Origin: an uncultured Roseburia sp.
GTDB taxonomy: Bacteria; Bacillota; Clostridia; Lachnospirales; Lachnospiraceae
Assembly: GCA_900550935.1 (NCBI GenBank)
Contig: URUD01000023.1
Location: 1 to 44,379, forward strand
DNA length: 44,379 bases
Direction of reading: 5' to 3'
Below the pieces are notes generated by a model that was given only the letters and a program-made list of their open reading frames with translations, did not search any database and was not told the DNA's origin. The position numbers were made by a program, and so were the translations under genes. Below, one piece after another: positions 8,471-17,270 of the stretch (position 1 is its first letter; every line of letters starts with the position of its first letter).

Positions 8471-9091
8471 GTGCAGACAGTTCTTCTCGTGATCGCACTT
8501 TCCATAGATGTGTTTCTTGCCTGTATGGCATGTGGAACCGAAAAGATCCAGATAAAAAAAGAGGCGGCAGGTACTATCAGTGGGATATGCAGCGGCGTGC
8601 TGCTCCTTTCTTTGCTTGCAGGAGGATGCCTGGGGGAGATTGTAAGGGAACGTGATAGGACATTTTTATGTTTTCTTGGATTTCTGCTGATCGGGCTGTA
8701 CAAATTATCAGAATATACGATAAAGGCATATATCAGAAAAAATAAATTTTTATGTAAATGTGTAAAAATCACATTTTCCCAGCTGAATTTCATCTTAAGC
8801 ATCTATAATGACCCAGTCGTGGCAGATAAAGACAGATCATCTGTCATGTCAGTGTCCGAGGCAGTGTTTTTTGCACTGGCAATGTCACTGGATGGATTGT
8901 TTGGCGGAATATCCGCAGGATTTTTGGAACTGAATATCCTGCTTACGGTGGGACTGAACTTTGCGGTCGGTTTTCTGGCGGTAAAGGCGGGAAGTGGACT
9001 GGGGATGAGACTGGCGGCGAGAAAAGAATGGGATTTATCGTGGCTTGGAGGAGTACTTTTCCTGGTACTGGCATTTGCAAAATTGTGTTAA
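8471..9091 (+). CDS. MntP/YtaF-family membrane protein
   Basis: A 206-residue integral membrane protein with about six helices. The segments LVIALSIDVFLACMACG near the start and FALAMSLDGLFGGISAG in the second half form the repeated xxSxDxx pattern of MntP-type manganese exporters and the sporulation protein YtaF. I place the start at GTG 8471 behind GGGGGAAG. The frame is open further upstream, but that part runs through the preceding terminator and gives a Lys/Arg-rich non-family extension. YtaF-like function (sporulation) or a manganese/divalent-cation exporter are both possible. The loop between the two repeats (about residues 85-125) is basic and Cys-containing. Confidence 0.7.
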   Translation: MQTVLLVIALSIDVFLACMACGTEKIQIKKEAAGTISGICSGVLLLSLLAGGCLGEIVRERDRTFLCFLGFLLIGLYKLSEYTIKAYIRKNKFLCKCVKITFSQLNFILSIYNDPVVADKDRSSVMSVSEAVFFALAMSLDGLFGGISAGFLELNILLTVGLNFAVGFLAVKAGSGLGMRLAARKEWDLSWLGGVLFLVLAFAKLC

Positions 9092-9121
9092 AATAGAACA
9101 GCAGAAAGGAAGCGTAGAGAA

Positions 9122-9727
9122 ATGACAGAGATCCAAATGATAGACAGACAGGGCGTAGCCCCGTTTTTGGAACAGGAAATACCACAGCAGATGGGAGAGG
9201 CACTGGATGCAGACGGACTGCTGTTGTGGGGCGCATTTGAAAATGGCGGGATGGCAGCAGTAGCCGGAATGCAGCCGGATGGCGAGATCACGGTTTTGTA
9301 TGTAACACCGGAAAAGGAAAAGAGAGGCATAGGACTACTGCTTTTAAATGTCATGCGGGATTATGCGATCGCAGTCCTTCAGTTACAGCGGGTAACGATC
9401 GAGGTGACACCGGTAACAAGGGCACCATATTTTTACAAAAGAGGATTTGCCATTGCTCTGGCAGAGACAGCTCCGGCAGGCAGTGTGCGCCTCGAAAGCA
9501 GACTGTACCGCAGTACGGATGTGCCGCCACAGGAGGGGATTCGTGCAGCAGGCGGTGTGGTCTACGAAAAGAGACGGGTAAGTGCAAAGGCAGTCCTTAC
9601 CGTGACAGCGGTAATCCTTGCAATCGCTTTTTTTGTGATCTCCGGCGTGACGATCTATCATCTTGCAGCAGAAAATCCATATACCATACAGGATTATGAG
9701 CAGACGATGGAAGAAAATGGAATCTAG
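9122..9727 (+). CDS. GNAT acetyltransferase with C-terminal membrane helix
   Basis: A 201-residue protein. Residues about 1-130 are a GNAT fold: the acetyl-CoA binding loop is KEKRGIGLLLLNV (about 62-74), followed by APYFYKRGFAI, the usual final helix/strand of the fold. A single transmembrane helix (about 159-181) and a short extracytoplasmic tail follow. Membrane-tethered GNAT enzymes are uncommon; the substrate is unknown. It starts 30 nt after the MntP-like gene with an AAAGGAAG site and is likely co-transcribed with it. The helix-containing tail has no family that I recognise. Confidence 0.75.
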   Translation: MTEIQMIDRQGVAPFLEQEIPQQMGEALDADGLLLWGAFENGGMAAVAGMQPDGEITVLYVTPEKEKRGIGLLLLNVMRDYAIAVLQLQRVTIEVTPVTRAPYFYKRGFAIALAETAPAGSVRLESRLYRSTDVPPQEGIRAAGGVVYEKRRVSAKAVLTVTAVILAIAFFVISGVTIYHLAAENPYTIQDYEQTMEENGI

Positions 9728-9752
9728 AAAAACAAAAAGAATTGCTTTGGCT

Positions 9753-9798
9753 ATCCTGTATAATTTTTATGCAGAAACGTATAAAAATTATACAGGAT
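9753..9798 (+). terminator. Long perfect inverted repeat, probable terminator
   Basis: Eighteen bases at 9753-9770 pair perfectly with 9781-9798 around a 10-nt loop, 26 nt after the GNAT stop. The stem is AT-rich at the loop end and is followed by TTTGTTTTGG, so it is a plausible terminator or RNA 3' end. The rest of the 249-nt gap before carA holds only a possible promoter and homopolymer tracts. I see no PyrR-binding motif. Confidence 0.65.
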
Positions 9799-9830
9799 TT
9801 GTTTTGGCAAAAAGGTTGCAAAATACCTGC

Positions 9831-9839
9831 TGATATGAT
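9831..9839 (+). promoter_or_regulatory. Possible extended -10 promoter of carAB
   Basis: TGATATGAT fits the extended -10 form TGN-TATGAT. No good -35 box lies at 16-18 bp, so the assignment rests on the -10 region and on its position between the terminator-like hairpin and carA. Confidence 0.35.
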
Positions 9840-9976
9840 ACACTTTTTACAATTTAGAAATCATGCAGGAAACAGGGGATAGAAGAACTTGCTGTGCCTG
9901 CTGTCTCTATATGGAAATCAGGAAAAAACGGCGACGTTTTTTTTTTTGGAAAAAAAGTGAAAGGACAGGGAAACGA

Positions 9977-11044
9977 ATGAAAGCTCATTTAATACTCGAA
10001 GATGGGAATGTATTTACTGGAACAAGTATTGGTTCCACAAAGGAAGTAATCAGTGAAATCGTGTTCAACACATCCATGACTGGTTATCTGGAGGTTCTGA
10101 CCGATCCTTCTTATGCGGGACAGGCAGTGGTAATGACTTATCCGCTGATCGGAAATTATGGGATCACACCGGATATGGAATCAGGAAGACCTTGGCCGGA
10201 CGGATATATCGTGAGAGAACTCTCAAGAATGCCGAGTAACTTCAGGGAAGAGGGAACCATACAGGATTTCCTGACGAAATATGATATCCCGGGTATCGCA
10301 GGGATTGACACCCGTGCACTGACCAAGATCCTTCGTGAGAAGGGAACCATGAACGGCATGATCACTACCGATGAAAACTATAATATAGAAGAAATTATTC
10401 CCAGATTAAAAGCATACACGACAGGAAATGTAGTAGACAAGGTAACCTGTAGTGAAAAACGAGTATTACATGGCACAGGAAAGAAGGTAGCACTTCTTGA
10501 CCTGGGTGCGAAAAACAATATTGCCCAGTCTTTAAATAAACGCGGCTGCGAAGTGACCATTTATCCGGCACACACCACAGCAGAAGAAATCCTTTCAACC
10601 AACCCGGATGGCATTATGTTAAGTAACGGACCGGGAGATCCAAAAGAATGTAAAGAGATCATCGCAGAGATAAAGAAATTATACGATTCCGATACACCGA
10701 TCTTTGCCATTTGCCTGGGACATCAGCTCATGGCATTAGCAACCGGAGCAGATACCCATAAGATGAAATATGGACACCGCGGAGGAAATCATCCGGTAAA
10801 AGACTTAAAAACAAATCGTGTTTACATTTCTTCCCAGAACCACGGTTATGTGGTAGATACTGAAACTTTAGACCCGAAGATTGCAAAACCTGCATTTGTG
10901 AATGTAAATGATGGTACCAATGAGGGACTTGAATATATTGGAAAAAATATCTTTACCGTACAGTTCCATCCGGAAGCATGCCCGGGACCACAGGATTCTG
11001 CTTACTTGTTCGACCGTTTCATCGATATGATGTCAGAGAACTAA
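9977..11044 (+). CDS. carA: Carbamoyl-phosphate synthase small (glutaminase) subunit
   Basis: A 355-residue subunit that hydrolyses glutamine and channels ammonia to CarB for carbamoyl phosphate, feeding pyrimidine and arginine synthesis. The class-I amidotransferase triad is visible: Cys246 in FAICLGHQ and His331/Glu333 in QFHPEA. The N-terminal CPSase small domain begins MKAHLILEDGNVF. I chose ATG 9977: the open frame continues upstream, but the extra 38 residues are Cys/Lys/Arg-rich and unlike the family. It is 45 nt upstream of carB. No pyrimidine or arginine gene is adjacent, so the end use cannot be read from context. Confidence 0.96.
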   Translation: MKAHLILEDGNVFTGTSIGSTKEVISEIVFNTSMTGYLEVLTDPSYAGQAVVMTYPLIGNYGITPDMESGRPWPDGYIVRELSRMPSNFREEGTIQDFLTKYDIPGIAGIDTRALTKILREKGTMNGMITTDENYNIEEIIPRLKAYTTGNVVDKVTCSEKRVLHGTGKKVALLDLGAKNNIAQSLNKRGCEVTIYPAHTTAEEILSTNPDGIMLSNGPGDPKECKEIIAEIKKLYDSDTPIFAICLGHQLMALATGADTHKMKYGHRGGNHPVKDLKTNRVYISSQNHGYVVDTETLDPKIAKPAFVNVNDGTNEGLEYIGKNIFTVQFHPEACPGPQDSAYLFDRFIDMMSEN

Positions 11045-11089
11045 GCAGAGAAACACGAAGAGATTGTAGGATAATTTAGGAGGATAGAA

Positions 11090-14000
11090 ATGCCAAGAAA
11101 TCACGATATCAAAAAAGTATTAGTTATTGGTTCCGGCCCGATTGTTATTGGACAGGCAGCAGAGTTTGATTATGCTGGAACACAGGCATGCCGTTCTTTA
11201 AAAGAAGAAGGTGTAGAGGTTGTTTTAGTAAATTCAAACCCGGCAACCATTATGACAGATAAAGATATTGCAGATCAGGTTTACATTGAGCCGCTTACTG
11301 TACCTGTCTTAGAGCAGATTATTGCAAAAGAAAAGCCGGACAGTGTACTGCCAACCTTAGGTGGACAGGCTGGTCTGAATCTGGGTATGGAATTAGAAGA
11401 AAAAGGAATCCTTGAAAAATACAATGTAAAACTCATCGGTACAACCGCAGAGACGATCTTTAAGGCAGAGGATCGTCAGGCATTTAAAGATACCATGGAA
11501 AAGATCGGTGAGCCATGTGCAGCATCCCAGGTGGTACACAATGTAGAGGACGGTATCAAATTTACCAATACCATCGGCTACCCGGTTGTACTTCGTCCTG
11601 CTTATACCTTAGGTGGAAGCGGCGGCGGTATTGCGCATGATGAAACAGAACTGGTTGAGATCTTAACCAACGGACTTCGTCTTTCCCGTGTTGGAGAGGT
11701 ACTGGTAGAGCGTTGTATCGCAGGTTGGAAAGAGATCGAGTACGAGGTAATGCGTGATGCAAACGGCAACTGTATTACTGTATGTAATATGGAAAATATC
11801 GATCCGGTCGGTGTGCATACCGGTGACTCTATCGTAGTAGCACCGTCACAGACACTGGGCGATAAAGAATATCAGATGCTCCGTACTTCTGCATTAAATA
11901 TCATTTCAGAATTAAATATCACAGGAGGATGTAACGTACAGTACGCACTGAACCCGGATAGTTTTGAATATTGCGTTATCGAGGTAAATCCGCGTGTATC
12001 CCGTTCTTCCGCACTTGCATCCAAGGCAACCGGATATCCGATCGCAAAGGTTGCAGCAAAGATTGCATTGGGTTATACCTTAGATGAGATCAAAAATGCG
12101 ATCACCGGAAAGACTTATGCAAGTTTTGAGCCGATGTTAGACTACTGCGTCGTTAAGATCCCAAGACTTCCGTTTGATAAATTCATCACGGCAAAGAGAA
12201 CTTTAACCACACAGATGAAGGCAACCGGAGAGGTTATGAGCATCTGCAATAACTTTGAGGGTGCACTGATGAAAGCAATCCGTTCTTTAGAGCAGCATGT
12301 AGACAGCTTAATGTCCTATGACTTTACAGCACTTTCCGATGCAGAGTTAAAGGCACAGCTTGAAGTAGTTGATGATAGAAGAATCTGGGTCATCGCAGAG
12401 GCACTTCGTCGTGGCATTGATTATGATACCATTCATGCAATTACAAAGATTGATAAATGGTTTATCGATAAGCTGGCAATCCTGGTAGAGATGGAAGACC
12501 AGTTAAAGAAAGAACCACTTACTGTAGAACTGTTAAAAGAAGCAAAACGGATTGAGTTCCCGGATAATGTCATTGCAAAACTTACCGGAAAGACCGAGCA
12601 GGAAATTCATGACATGCGTTATGAGAACGGTATTGTTGCTGCTTATAAGATGGTAGATACCTGTGCGGCAGAGTTCGAGGCTTCCACACCATATTATTAT
12701 TCTGTATTCGGAAGCGAAAACGAAGCAGAAGAGACCAATCCAAAGAAAAAAGTACTGGTACTTGGTTCCGGCCCAATCCGTATCGGACAGGGAATTGAAT
12801 TCGATTACTGCTCCGTACACTGTACATGGGCATTTGCCAAAGAGGGATGGGAGACCGTCATCGTAAACAACAACCCGGAGACCGTATCCACAGACTTTGA
12901 TATCGCAGATAAATTATACTTCGAACCACTGACACCGGAAGATGTGGAAAATATCGTCCGTCTGGAAAAACCGGATGGAGCAGTCGTACAGTTCGGTGGA
13001 CAGACCGCAATCAAACTGACCGAGAGCCTGATGAAAATGGGAGTCAAGATCCTTGGTACCAAGGCAGAGGATGTCGATGCAGCAGAGGATAGAGAGCTGT
13101 TTGATGAGATCCTTGAGAAGACACAGATCCCGAGAGCAGCAGGTGGTACAGTCTTTACTGCAGAGGAAGCAAAAGAAGTAGCAAACCGCCTTGGTTATCC
13201 GGTATTAGTAAGACCTTCTTACGTGCTCGGTGGACAGGGTATGAAGATCGCCTTTAATGATGAGGAGATTGAAGAGTTTATCGGAATCATCAACCGTATC
13301 GCACAGGATCACCCAATCCTGGTTGATAAATATTTACAGGGAAAAGAGATTGAGGTAGATGCCGTTTGTGACGGAACAGACATCCTGATCCCTGGTATCA
13401 TGGAACATATTGAGCGTACGGGAGTTCATTCCGGAGACAGTATTTCCGTTTATCCGGCACCGACGATCAGTGATCATGTGAAAGAGACTATCGTAGAGTA
13501 TACGAAACGTCTTGCACAGGCATTGCATGTCATTGGACTGATCAACATCCAGTTTATTGCCATGAACGAGGAAGTATATGTCATCGAGGTAAATCCACGT
13601 TCTTCCAGAACCGTACCATATATCAGCAAGGTAACCGGTATTCCAATCGTAGATCTGGCAACTAAAGTGATCATCGGAGAGACTATCCGTGGACTGGGTT
13701 ATGAGCCAGGACTGGCACCGACTGCAGATTATATTGCAATCAAGATGCCTGTGTTCTCTTTTGAGAAACTGCGCGGTGCAGAGATTTCCTTAGGACCGGA
13801 GATGAAATCAACGGGAGAGTGTCTTGGTATTGCAAAGAACTTTAATGAAGCACTGTATAAGGCATTCCTGGGCGCAGGTGTGACGTTACCGAAATACAAA
13901 CAGATGATCATGACTGTAAAAGATGCAGATAAACCGGAAGCAGTTGGAGTTGCAAAACGTTTTGAAGCATTGGGATATAAGATCTATGCGACAAGAAGTA

Positions 14001-14296
14001 CTGCAAAATACCTGCAGGAGCATGGAGTTAATGCACTTCGCATCAATAAGATTTCACAGGAGTCTCCAAATGTCATGGACTTAATCCTGGGACACAAGAT
14101 CGATCTTGTCATTGATACTCCGACACAGGGAAATGGAGATAAGAGCAGAGACGGTTTCCTGATCCGTCGTAATGCGATCGAGACAGGTGTTTACTGTATC
14201 ACAGCTATGGATACGGCAAATGCACTTGCACGAAGCTTAGAAACGGCAACCGACACTTTAACACCGATCGATATCGCAAAAGTAAAAAATATCTAA
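11090..14296 (+). CDS. carB: Carbamoyl-phosphate synthase large subunit
   Basis: A full-length 1068-residue synthase subunit. It carries the expected internal duplication: each half starts with a GSGPI.IGQ motif (near residues 14 and 561) and contains an ATP-grasp domain (YPVVLRPAYTLGGSGGG in the first, YPVLVRPSYVLGGQGM in the second). The C-terminal 130 residues form the MGS-like allosteric domain, where UMP or ornithine bind in other bacteria. An AGGAGG site precedes the ATG. Together with CarA it makes carbamoyl phosphate from bicarbonate, glutamine and two ATP. Confidence 0.97.
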   Translation: MPRNHDIKKVLVIGSGPIVIGQAAEFDYAGTQACRSLKEEGVEVVLVNSNPATIMTDKDIADQVYIEPLTVPVLEQIIAKEKPDSVLPTLGGQAGLNLGMELEEKGILEKYNVKLIGTTAETIFKAEDRQAFKDTMEKIGEPCAASQVVHNVEDGIKFTNTIGYPVVLRPAYTLGGSGGGIAHDETELVEILTNGLRLSRVGEVLVERCIAGWKEIEYEVMRDANGNCITVCNMENIDPVGVHTGDSIVVAPSQTLGDKEYQMLRTSALNIISELNITGGCNVQYALNPDSFEYCVIEVNPRVSRSSALASKATGYPIAKVAAKIALGYTLDEIKNAITGKTYASFEPMLDYCVVKIPRLPFDKFITAKRTLTTQMKATGEVMSICNNFEGALMKAIRSLEQHVDSLMSYDFTALSDAELKAQLEVVDDRRIWVIAEALRRGIDYDTIHAITKIDKWFIDKLAILVEMEDQLKKEPLTVELLKEAKRIEFPDNVIAKLTGKTEQEIHDMRYENGIVAAYKMVDTCAAEFEASTPYYYSVFGSENEAEETNPKKKVLVLGSGPIRIGQGIEFDYCSVHCTWAFAKEGWETVIVNNNPETVSTDFDIADKLYFEPLTPEDVENIVRLEKPDGAVVQFGGQTAIKLTESLMKMGVKILGTKAEDVDAAEDRELFDEILEKTQIPRAAGGTVFTAEEAKEVANRLGYPVLVRPSYVLGGQGMKIAFNDEEIEEFIGIINRIAQDHPILVDKYLQGKEIEVDAVCDGTDILIPGIMEHIERTGVHSGDSISVYPAPTISDHVKETIVEYTKRLAQALHVIGLINIQFIAMNEEVYVIEVNPRSSRTVPYISKVTGIPIVDLATKVIIGETIRGLGYEPGLAPTADYIAIKMPVFSFEKLRGAEISLGPEMKSTGECLGIAKNFNEALYKAFLGAGVTLPKYKQMIMTVKDADKPEAVGVAKRFEALGYKIYATRSTAKYLQEHGVNALRINKISQESPNVMDLILGHKIDLVIDTPTQGNGDKSRDGFLIRRNAIETGVYCITAMDTANALARSLETATDTLTPIDIAKVKNI

Positions 14297-14301
14297 GAAA
14301 C

Positions 14302-14343
14302 AAAAACAGCAGTTCTGCAATATGCAGAACTGCTGTTTTTTTA
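14302..14343 (+). terminator. Strong terminator between carB and the HD-GYP gene
   Basis: A perfect 18-bp stem (14302-14319 with 14323-14340) with a 3-nt loop, A5 on one side and a T run on the other. The A tract and T tract mean it can work in both directions, which suits the convergent genes on either side. Confidence 0.93.
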
Positions 14344-14363
14344 TAACGAATAGAATGTAGAAA

Positions 14364-15647
14364 CTAGATCAGTTTCATTTTTTTACGAGGTTTTTTTACC
14401 GGCTTTGGAGTTTCGTCAGCAGCAATGACAGAGGCACTGTTCATTAAAGAATCCATTGCCTGTTTCTGGATCTCATCCTGCTTCTGTTGTGCAGCAGCAA
14501 GTTTCTTGCGGCGGAAACGGTCAGCCGTTTCCTTGATGTAGGCATCTGCAACGAAATGCTCTAAAGTGTGCTCATCAATGGCGATACGGTTATCCATGGT
14601 CTTCATGATATCAACGACCTTTAACGCCTTGTGGATGGCAGGATCGCTCAGATCATAGATGAGGTTGTTGGAGAACTTCAATACCATAGGGCGGGTAAAG
14701 TCGGCTGCATTTTCAACCAGAACCAGAGCTTTTTCTCCATCGGACAGATCCACGCAGGCACCAGCAGGAAGAATGTGGATGCACTGTGCAAGGGCAGCGA
14801 GTACAAGCGGATTGTAGGCACCGCGTTGTTTTTTCATCTCGGCCATGGCAGCAACCTCGGAGATCGGAGCCTTGTTGATGTTCATGGCGGTCAGATGATC
14901 AAATTTATCTGCTGCGACCAGGATATCTGCTAACAGTTTAGTGTTTCCCACTGGTTCTTTGATCTTTAGTGTTTTGCTGTTGCGGAAAACAGCCTGCTGG
15001 ATGATCTCGAGGGATGGCTTTGGCAGCTGGAAACTGTCATACTGAGGACGAAGTGTTTCATAACCGCGCTCTAAGTTCATCTGGATAAAATCTCTGTCAC
15101 TGTCTGCAAGATCATCGCCTTTGTCTAAAACAGACTGTGGAACATAGAGATAACCGAAATCGTAGAGCAAAGATGCAGTGATCAGGGCAGCCTTTTCCTG
15201 ATCCGGGATCCTCATCTGATTGGCAATCAGAGCAGAAAGGATCGCAACGCTGATGGAATGTTTGTAAACAAAATCAGCGGAGCTTCGCAGGTTCTGCGCA
15301 AAGTTTAATTTGTGATCCAGCACACCATAGTGGGTCTGGATATCTTTTACCAGCTCAAGCAGGGATGCCGGTGGCTGATTTGCCTGCAAACGGTCAAGAT
15401 TTTCCTTGATCTTGAACATATAAATGGTCTGGAACTGTTCAAACTGCAGATCCTCCTTGGAAAGCGGTGGAACAGGTTCCGCCGGCTCTAAGATAAAGAT
15501 ACCGATCAGACCGAAATTTTCAATACTGTTGATACCCTGCACAGTAAGGTTCGTATCTCTTTCGTACAATAAAACTCCCATCTTGTTATAGATAGGTTTT
15601 GCTAAACGCATGCCGGGTTTTAAATCGGCAGTTTTTACAAATTGCAT
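14364..15647 (-). CDS. Degenerate HD-GYP-type protein (probably not a c-di-GMP phosphodiesterase)
   Basis: A 427-residue protein. The start is the ATG complementary to 15645-15647, preceded on the minus strand by an AGGAGG site; the open frame upstream is untranslated. Residues about 1-60 (MQFVKTADLKPGMRLAKPIYNKMGVLLY) match the N-terminal domain found before many HD-GYP domains. The following helical domain keeps the first His (VYKHSISVAILS), but the HD pair is replaced in LLYDFGYLYVPQ, and no HHE or GYP motif is present. The C-terminus is Lys-rich. It may be a c-di-GMP sensor or scaffold rather than an enzyme; the loss of catalytic residues is seen directly, the role is inference. Confidence 0.75.
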   Translation of the reverse strand: MQFVKTADLKPGMRLAKPIYNKMGVLLYERDTNLTVQGINSIENFGLIGIFILEPAEPVPPLSKEDLQFEQFQTIYMFKIKENLDRLQANQPPASLLELVKDIQTHYGVLDHKLNFAQNLRSSADFVYKHSISVAILSALIANQMRIPDQEKAALITASLLYDFGYLYVPQSVLDKGDDLADSDRDFIQMNLERGYETLRPQYDSFQLPKPSLEIIQQAVFRNSKTLKIKEPVGNTKLLADILVAADKFDHLTAMNINKAPISEVAAMAEMKKQRGAYNPLVLAALAQCIHILPAGACVDLSDGEKALVLVENAADFTRPMVLKFSNNLIYDLSDPAIHKALKVVDIMKTMDNRIAIDEHTLEHFVADAYIKETADRFRRKKLAAAQQKQDEIQKQAMDSLMNSASVIAADETPKPVKKPRKKMKLI

Positions 15648-15803
15648 AATCAATGCCTCCTGTTGAAATTTGTATATCCGAAACCAGATTTTGCAAAAAC
15701 ACAATAATAATATATAATATATCATACGAAAGGACTAATTACAATCGCATATCCATCATTTACAATGAAGGATGACATAGATTGAGAGAAATATGGGGGT
15801 AAT

Positions 15804-16958
15804 ATGATCGGAAATAGAAAAAGAAAGGTGTGTGTACTGGCGTTACTCTGTTGTTTTCTTATGGGAACCACGTCCTATGCCGCAACGACACAAAAAGAGA
15901 TCGACAGCACCAAGGACAAGATCACAGACTTACAGAACCAGAAAGAAGAGGCGGAGCAGCAGGTGGATGATCTAAATGATAAGAAATCAGCACTGGAGTC
16001 GGACCTGTCCAGCTTAAACACGCAGCTTGGCGATATCGTATCTTCCATGAATGAACTGGACACGCAGATCGGGGAGAAACAGCAGGAGATCGAAGATGCC
16101 AAAGAACAGTTAGAGCAGACACAGCAGAAAGCAGACAAACAGTATGCGGATATGAAAGTGCGCATCCAATACATGTATGAAAATGGAAACACCAGTATCT
16201 GGCAGCTCCTGTTTGAATCGGAGTCTGTCACGGATTTTTTAAACCGTACCGAGTACGCTGCAGAGATCAATCAGTACGACAGAAATATGCTGACTGCGTT
16301 CTGCGAACTGAAAGATCAGATTGCAGAGCAGAAGGCATCGCTTGAGACAGAATTGGCTGATCTGACCGCAATGGAACAGCAGATGCAGGAAAAACAGGAA
16401 TCGGTAAATACATTAATATCCAATACGAAGAATAAAATAGAACAGTCAAGTGCCGAGATTGCCGATGCACAGTCTGACATCGATGATATTGAGGCAAAGA
16501 TTGCCAAAATGAAGGCATACGAAAAAGAGTTAGAGATCAAAAAGGCAAAAGAGGACGCGGCGCGCCTTGCTGCCATAAAAAAGCAGGAGCAGGAAAACAC
16601 TGCAGCATCCTCCTATGTTCCGGCGGAAAGCGATGCTTACCTGTTAGGCGCGATCATAGAGTGCGAAGCGGGCAGTGAGTCCTATGACGGACAGCTTGCC
16701 GTAGGAAGTGTGATCGTAAACCGGGTGAGAAGTGCTTATTTCCCGAATACGATTTCGGGAGTCATCTATCAGAGCGGACAGTTTTCGCCGGTTGCAAGCG
16801 GTCGTCTTGCCTATCGCTTACAGGCGGGCGTGAGCAGTGGCTGTTTAAATGCGGCGCAGTCCGTTTTAAGTGGCAATGTCACGACAAGCTGCCTTTATTT
16901 CAGGGCAAATAATGGTATCATATCGGGCACGGGGATCGGCAATCATGTGTTCTACTAG
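15804..16958 (+). CDS. Secreted coiled-coil cell-wall hydrolase with SleB/Hydrolase_2 domain
   Basis: A 384-residue exported protein. Residues 1-27 form a signal peptide ending near SYAA. Residues about 28-250 are a long coiled coil (heptads rich in Glu/Gln/Lys/Leu) with the central hydrophobic hairpin IWQLLFESESVTDFLNRTEYAAEI typical of PcsB/CwlO-type N-domains. Residues about 270-384 are a SleB-type (Hydrolase_2) wall-lytic domain with the catalytic Glu region AIIECEAGSESYDGQLAVGSVIVNRV and the final CLYFRANN block. PcsB/CwlO proteins usually carry CHAP or NlpC/P60 domains, so the SleB fusion is notable. It is likely activated at the septum or in sporulation by a membrane partner. Confidence 0.85.
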   Translation: MIGNRKRKVCVLALLCCFLMGTTSYAATTQKEIDSTKDKITDLQNQKEEAEQQVDDLNDKKSALESDLSSLNTQLGDIVSSMNELDTQIGEKQQEIEDAKEQLEQTQQKADKQYADMKVRIQYMYENGNTSIWQLLFESESVTDFLNRTEYAAEINQYDRNMLTAFCELKDQIAEQKASLETELADLTAMEQQMQEKQESVNTLISNTKNKIEQSSAEIADAQSDIDDIEAKIAKMKAYEKELEIKKAKEDAARLAAIKKQEQENTAASSYVPAESDAYLLGAIIECEAGSESYDGQLAVGSVIVNRVRSAYFPNTISGVIYQSGQFSPVASGRLAYRLQAGVSSGCLNAAQSVLSGNVTTSCLYFRANNGIISGTGIGNHVFY

Positions 16959-16962
16959 GGAG

Positions 16963-17004
16963 AAGAGGGTTTTTTGTTGAAAATAGACAAAAAATCCTCT
17001 TTTT
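16963..17004 (+). terminator. Intrinsic terminator after the wall hydrolase
   Basis: A 15-bp stem (16963-16977 with 16987-17001, one G-U pair) around a 9-nt loop, followed by T residues, 4 nt after the stop codon. Confidence 0.85.
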
Positions 17005-17026
17005 AGACACAAAAAACAAAAATGGC

Positions 17027-17044
17027 ATGATAAATTTTTAACAA
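17027..17044 (+). promoter_or_regulatory. Weak Rex-like site upstream of the butyrate promoter
   Basis: ATGATAA-ATTT-TTAACAA matches the Rex consensus TTGTTAA-N4-TTAACAA at 12 of 14 specified bases. It lies about 80 bp upstream of the proposed -35 box. The sequence is AT-rich, so chance is a real possibility. Confidence 0.3.
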
Positions 17045-17125
17045 GAAAAGCGGCGAAAAAGTCAGAAAACAGGGGCGAAAACCGACTTATAGAAAATTTA
17101 TAATTATGAAATAAAAAGAAAGCTA

Positions 17126-17154
17126 TTGCAATTAAACCCGAAATATGGTAGCAT
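17126..17154 (+). promoter_or_regulatory. Promoter of the butyrate operon
   Basis: TTGCAA (17126-17131), 17-bp spacer, TAGCAT (17149-17154), with TGG just before the -10 giving an extended -10 element. It is the best sigma-A match in the 368-nt gap before thl and would give a leader of about 165 nt. Confidence 0.6.
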
Positions 17155-17181
17155 GAAAAAGTAGTAAAAAGCTAGAAAAAC

Positions 17182-17262
17182 AGCTGATACATCAGCTACA
17201 TACCTGTAAGAACAGGACAAAAATAAAATAGATTCCGCAGAGGAGTCTGTATTTATTTTTTT
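17182..17262 (+). promoter_or_regulatory. Structured leader of the butyrate operon with terminator-like hairpin
   Basis: Three hairpins follow the promoter. Hairpin 1 is AGCTGA/TCAGCT (17182-17197). Hairpin 2 is CCTGT/ACAGG (17203-17216). Hairpin 3 (17221-17258) has a 9-bp upper stem (17228-17236 with 17242-17250, two G-U pairs), a bulged A and 7 lower A-T pairs, followed by further T. The third looks like an intrinsic terminator inside the leader, so transcription attenuation is possible. It fits no riboswitch class that I recognise. Confidence 0.5.
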
Positions 17263-17270
17263 GCAAAAGA

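Noticed and set aside
9863..9976. 38-residue extension of CarA
   Set aside because: The residues are Cys/Lys/Arg-rich and do not match CarA; ATG 9977 gives the normal family start.
9728..9976. PyrR-binding attenuator upstream of carAB
   Set aside because: There is no conserved PyrR binding-loop sequence; the only strong structure is the AT-rich inverted repeat next to the GNAT gene.
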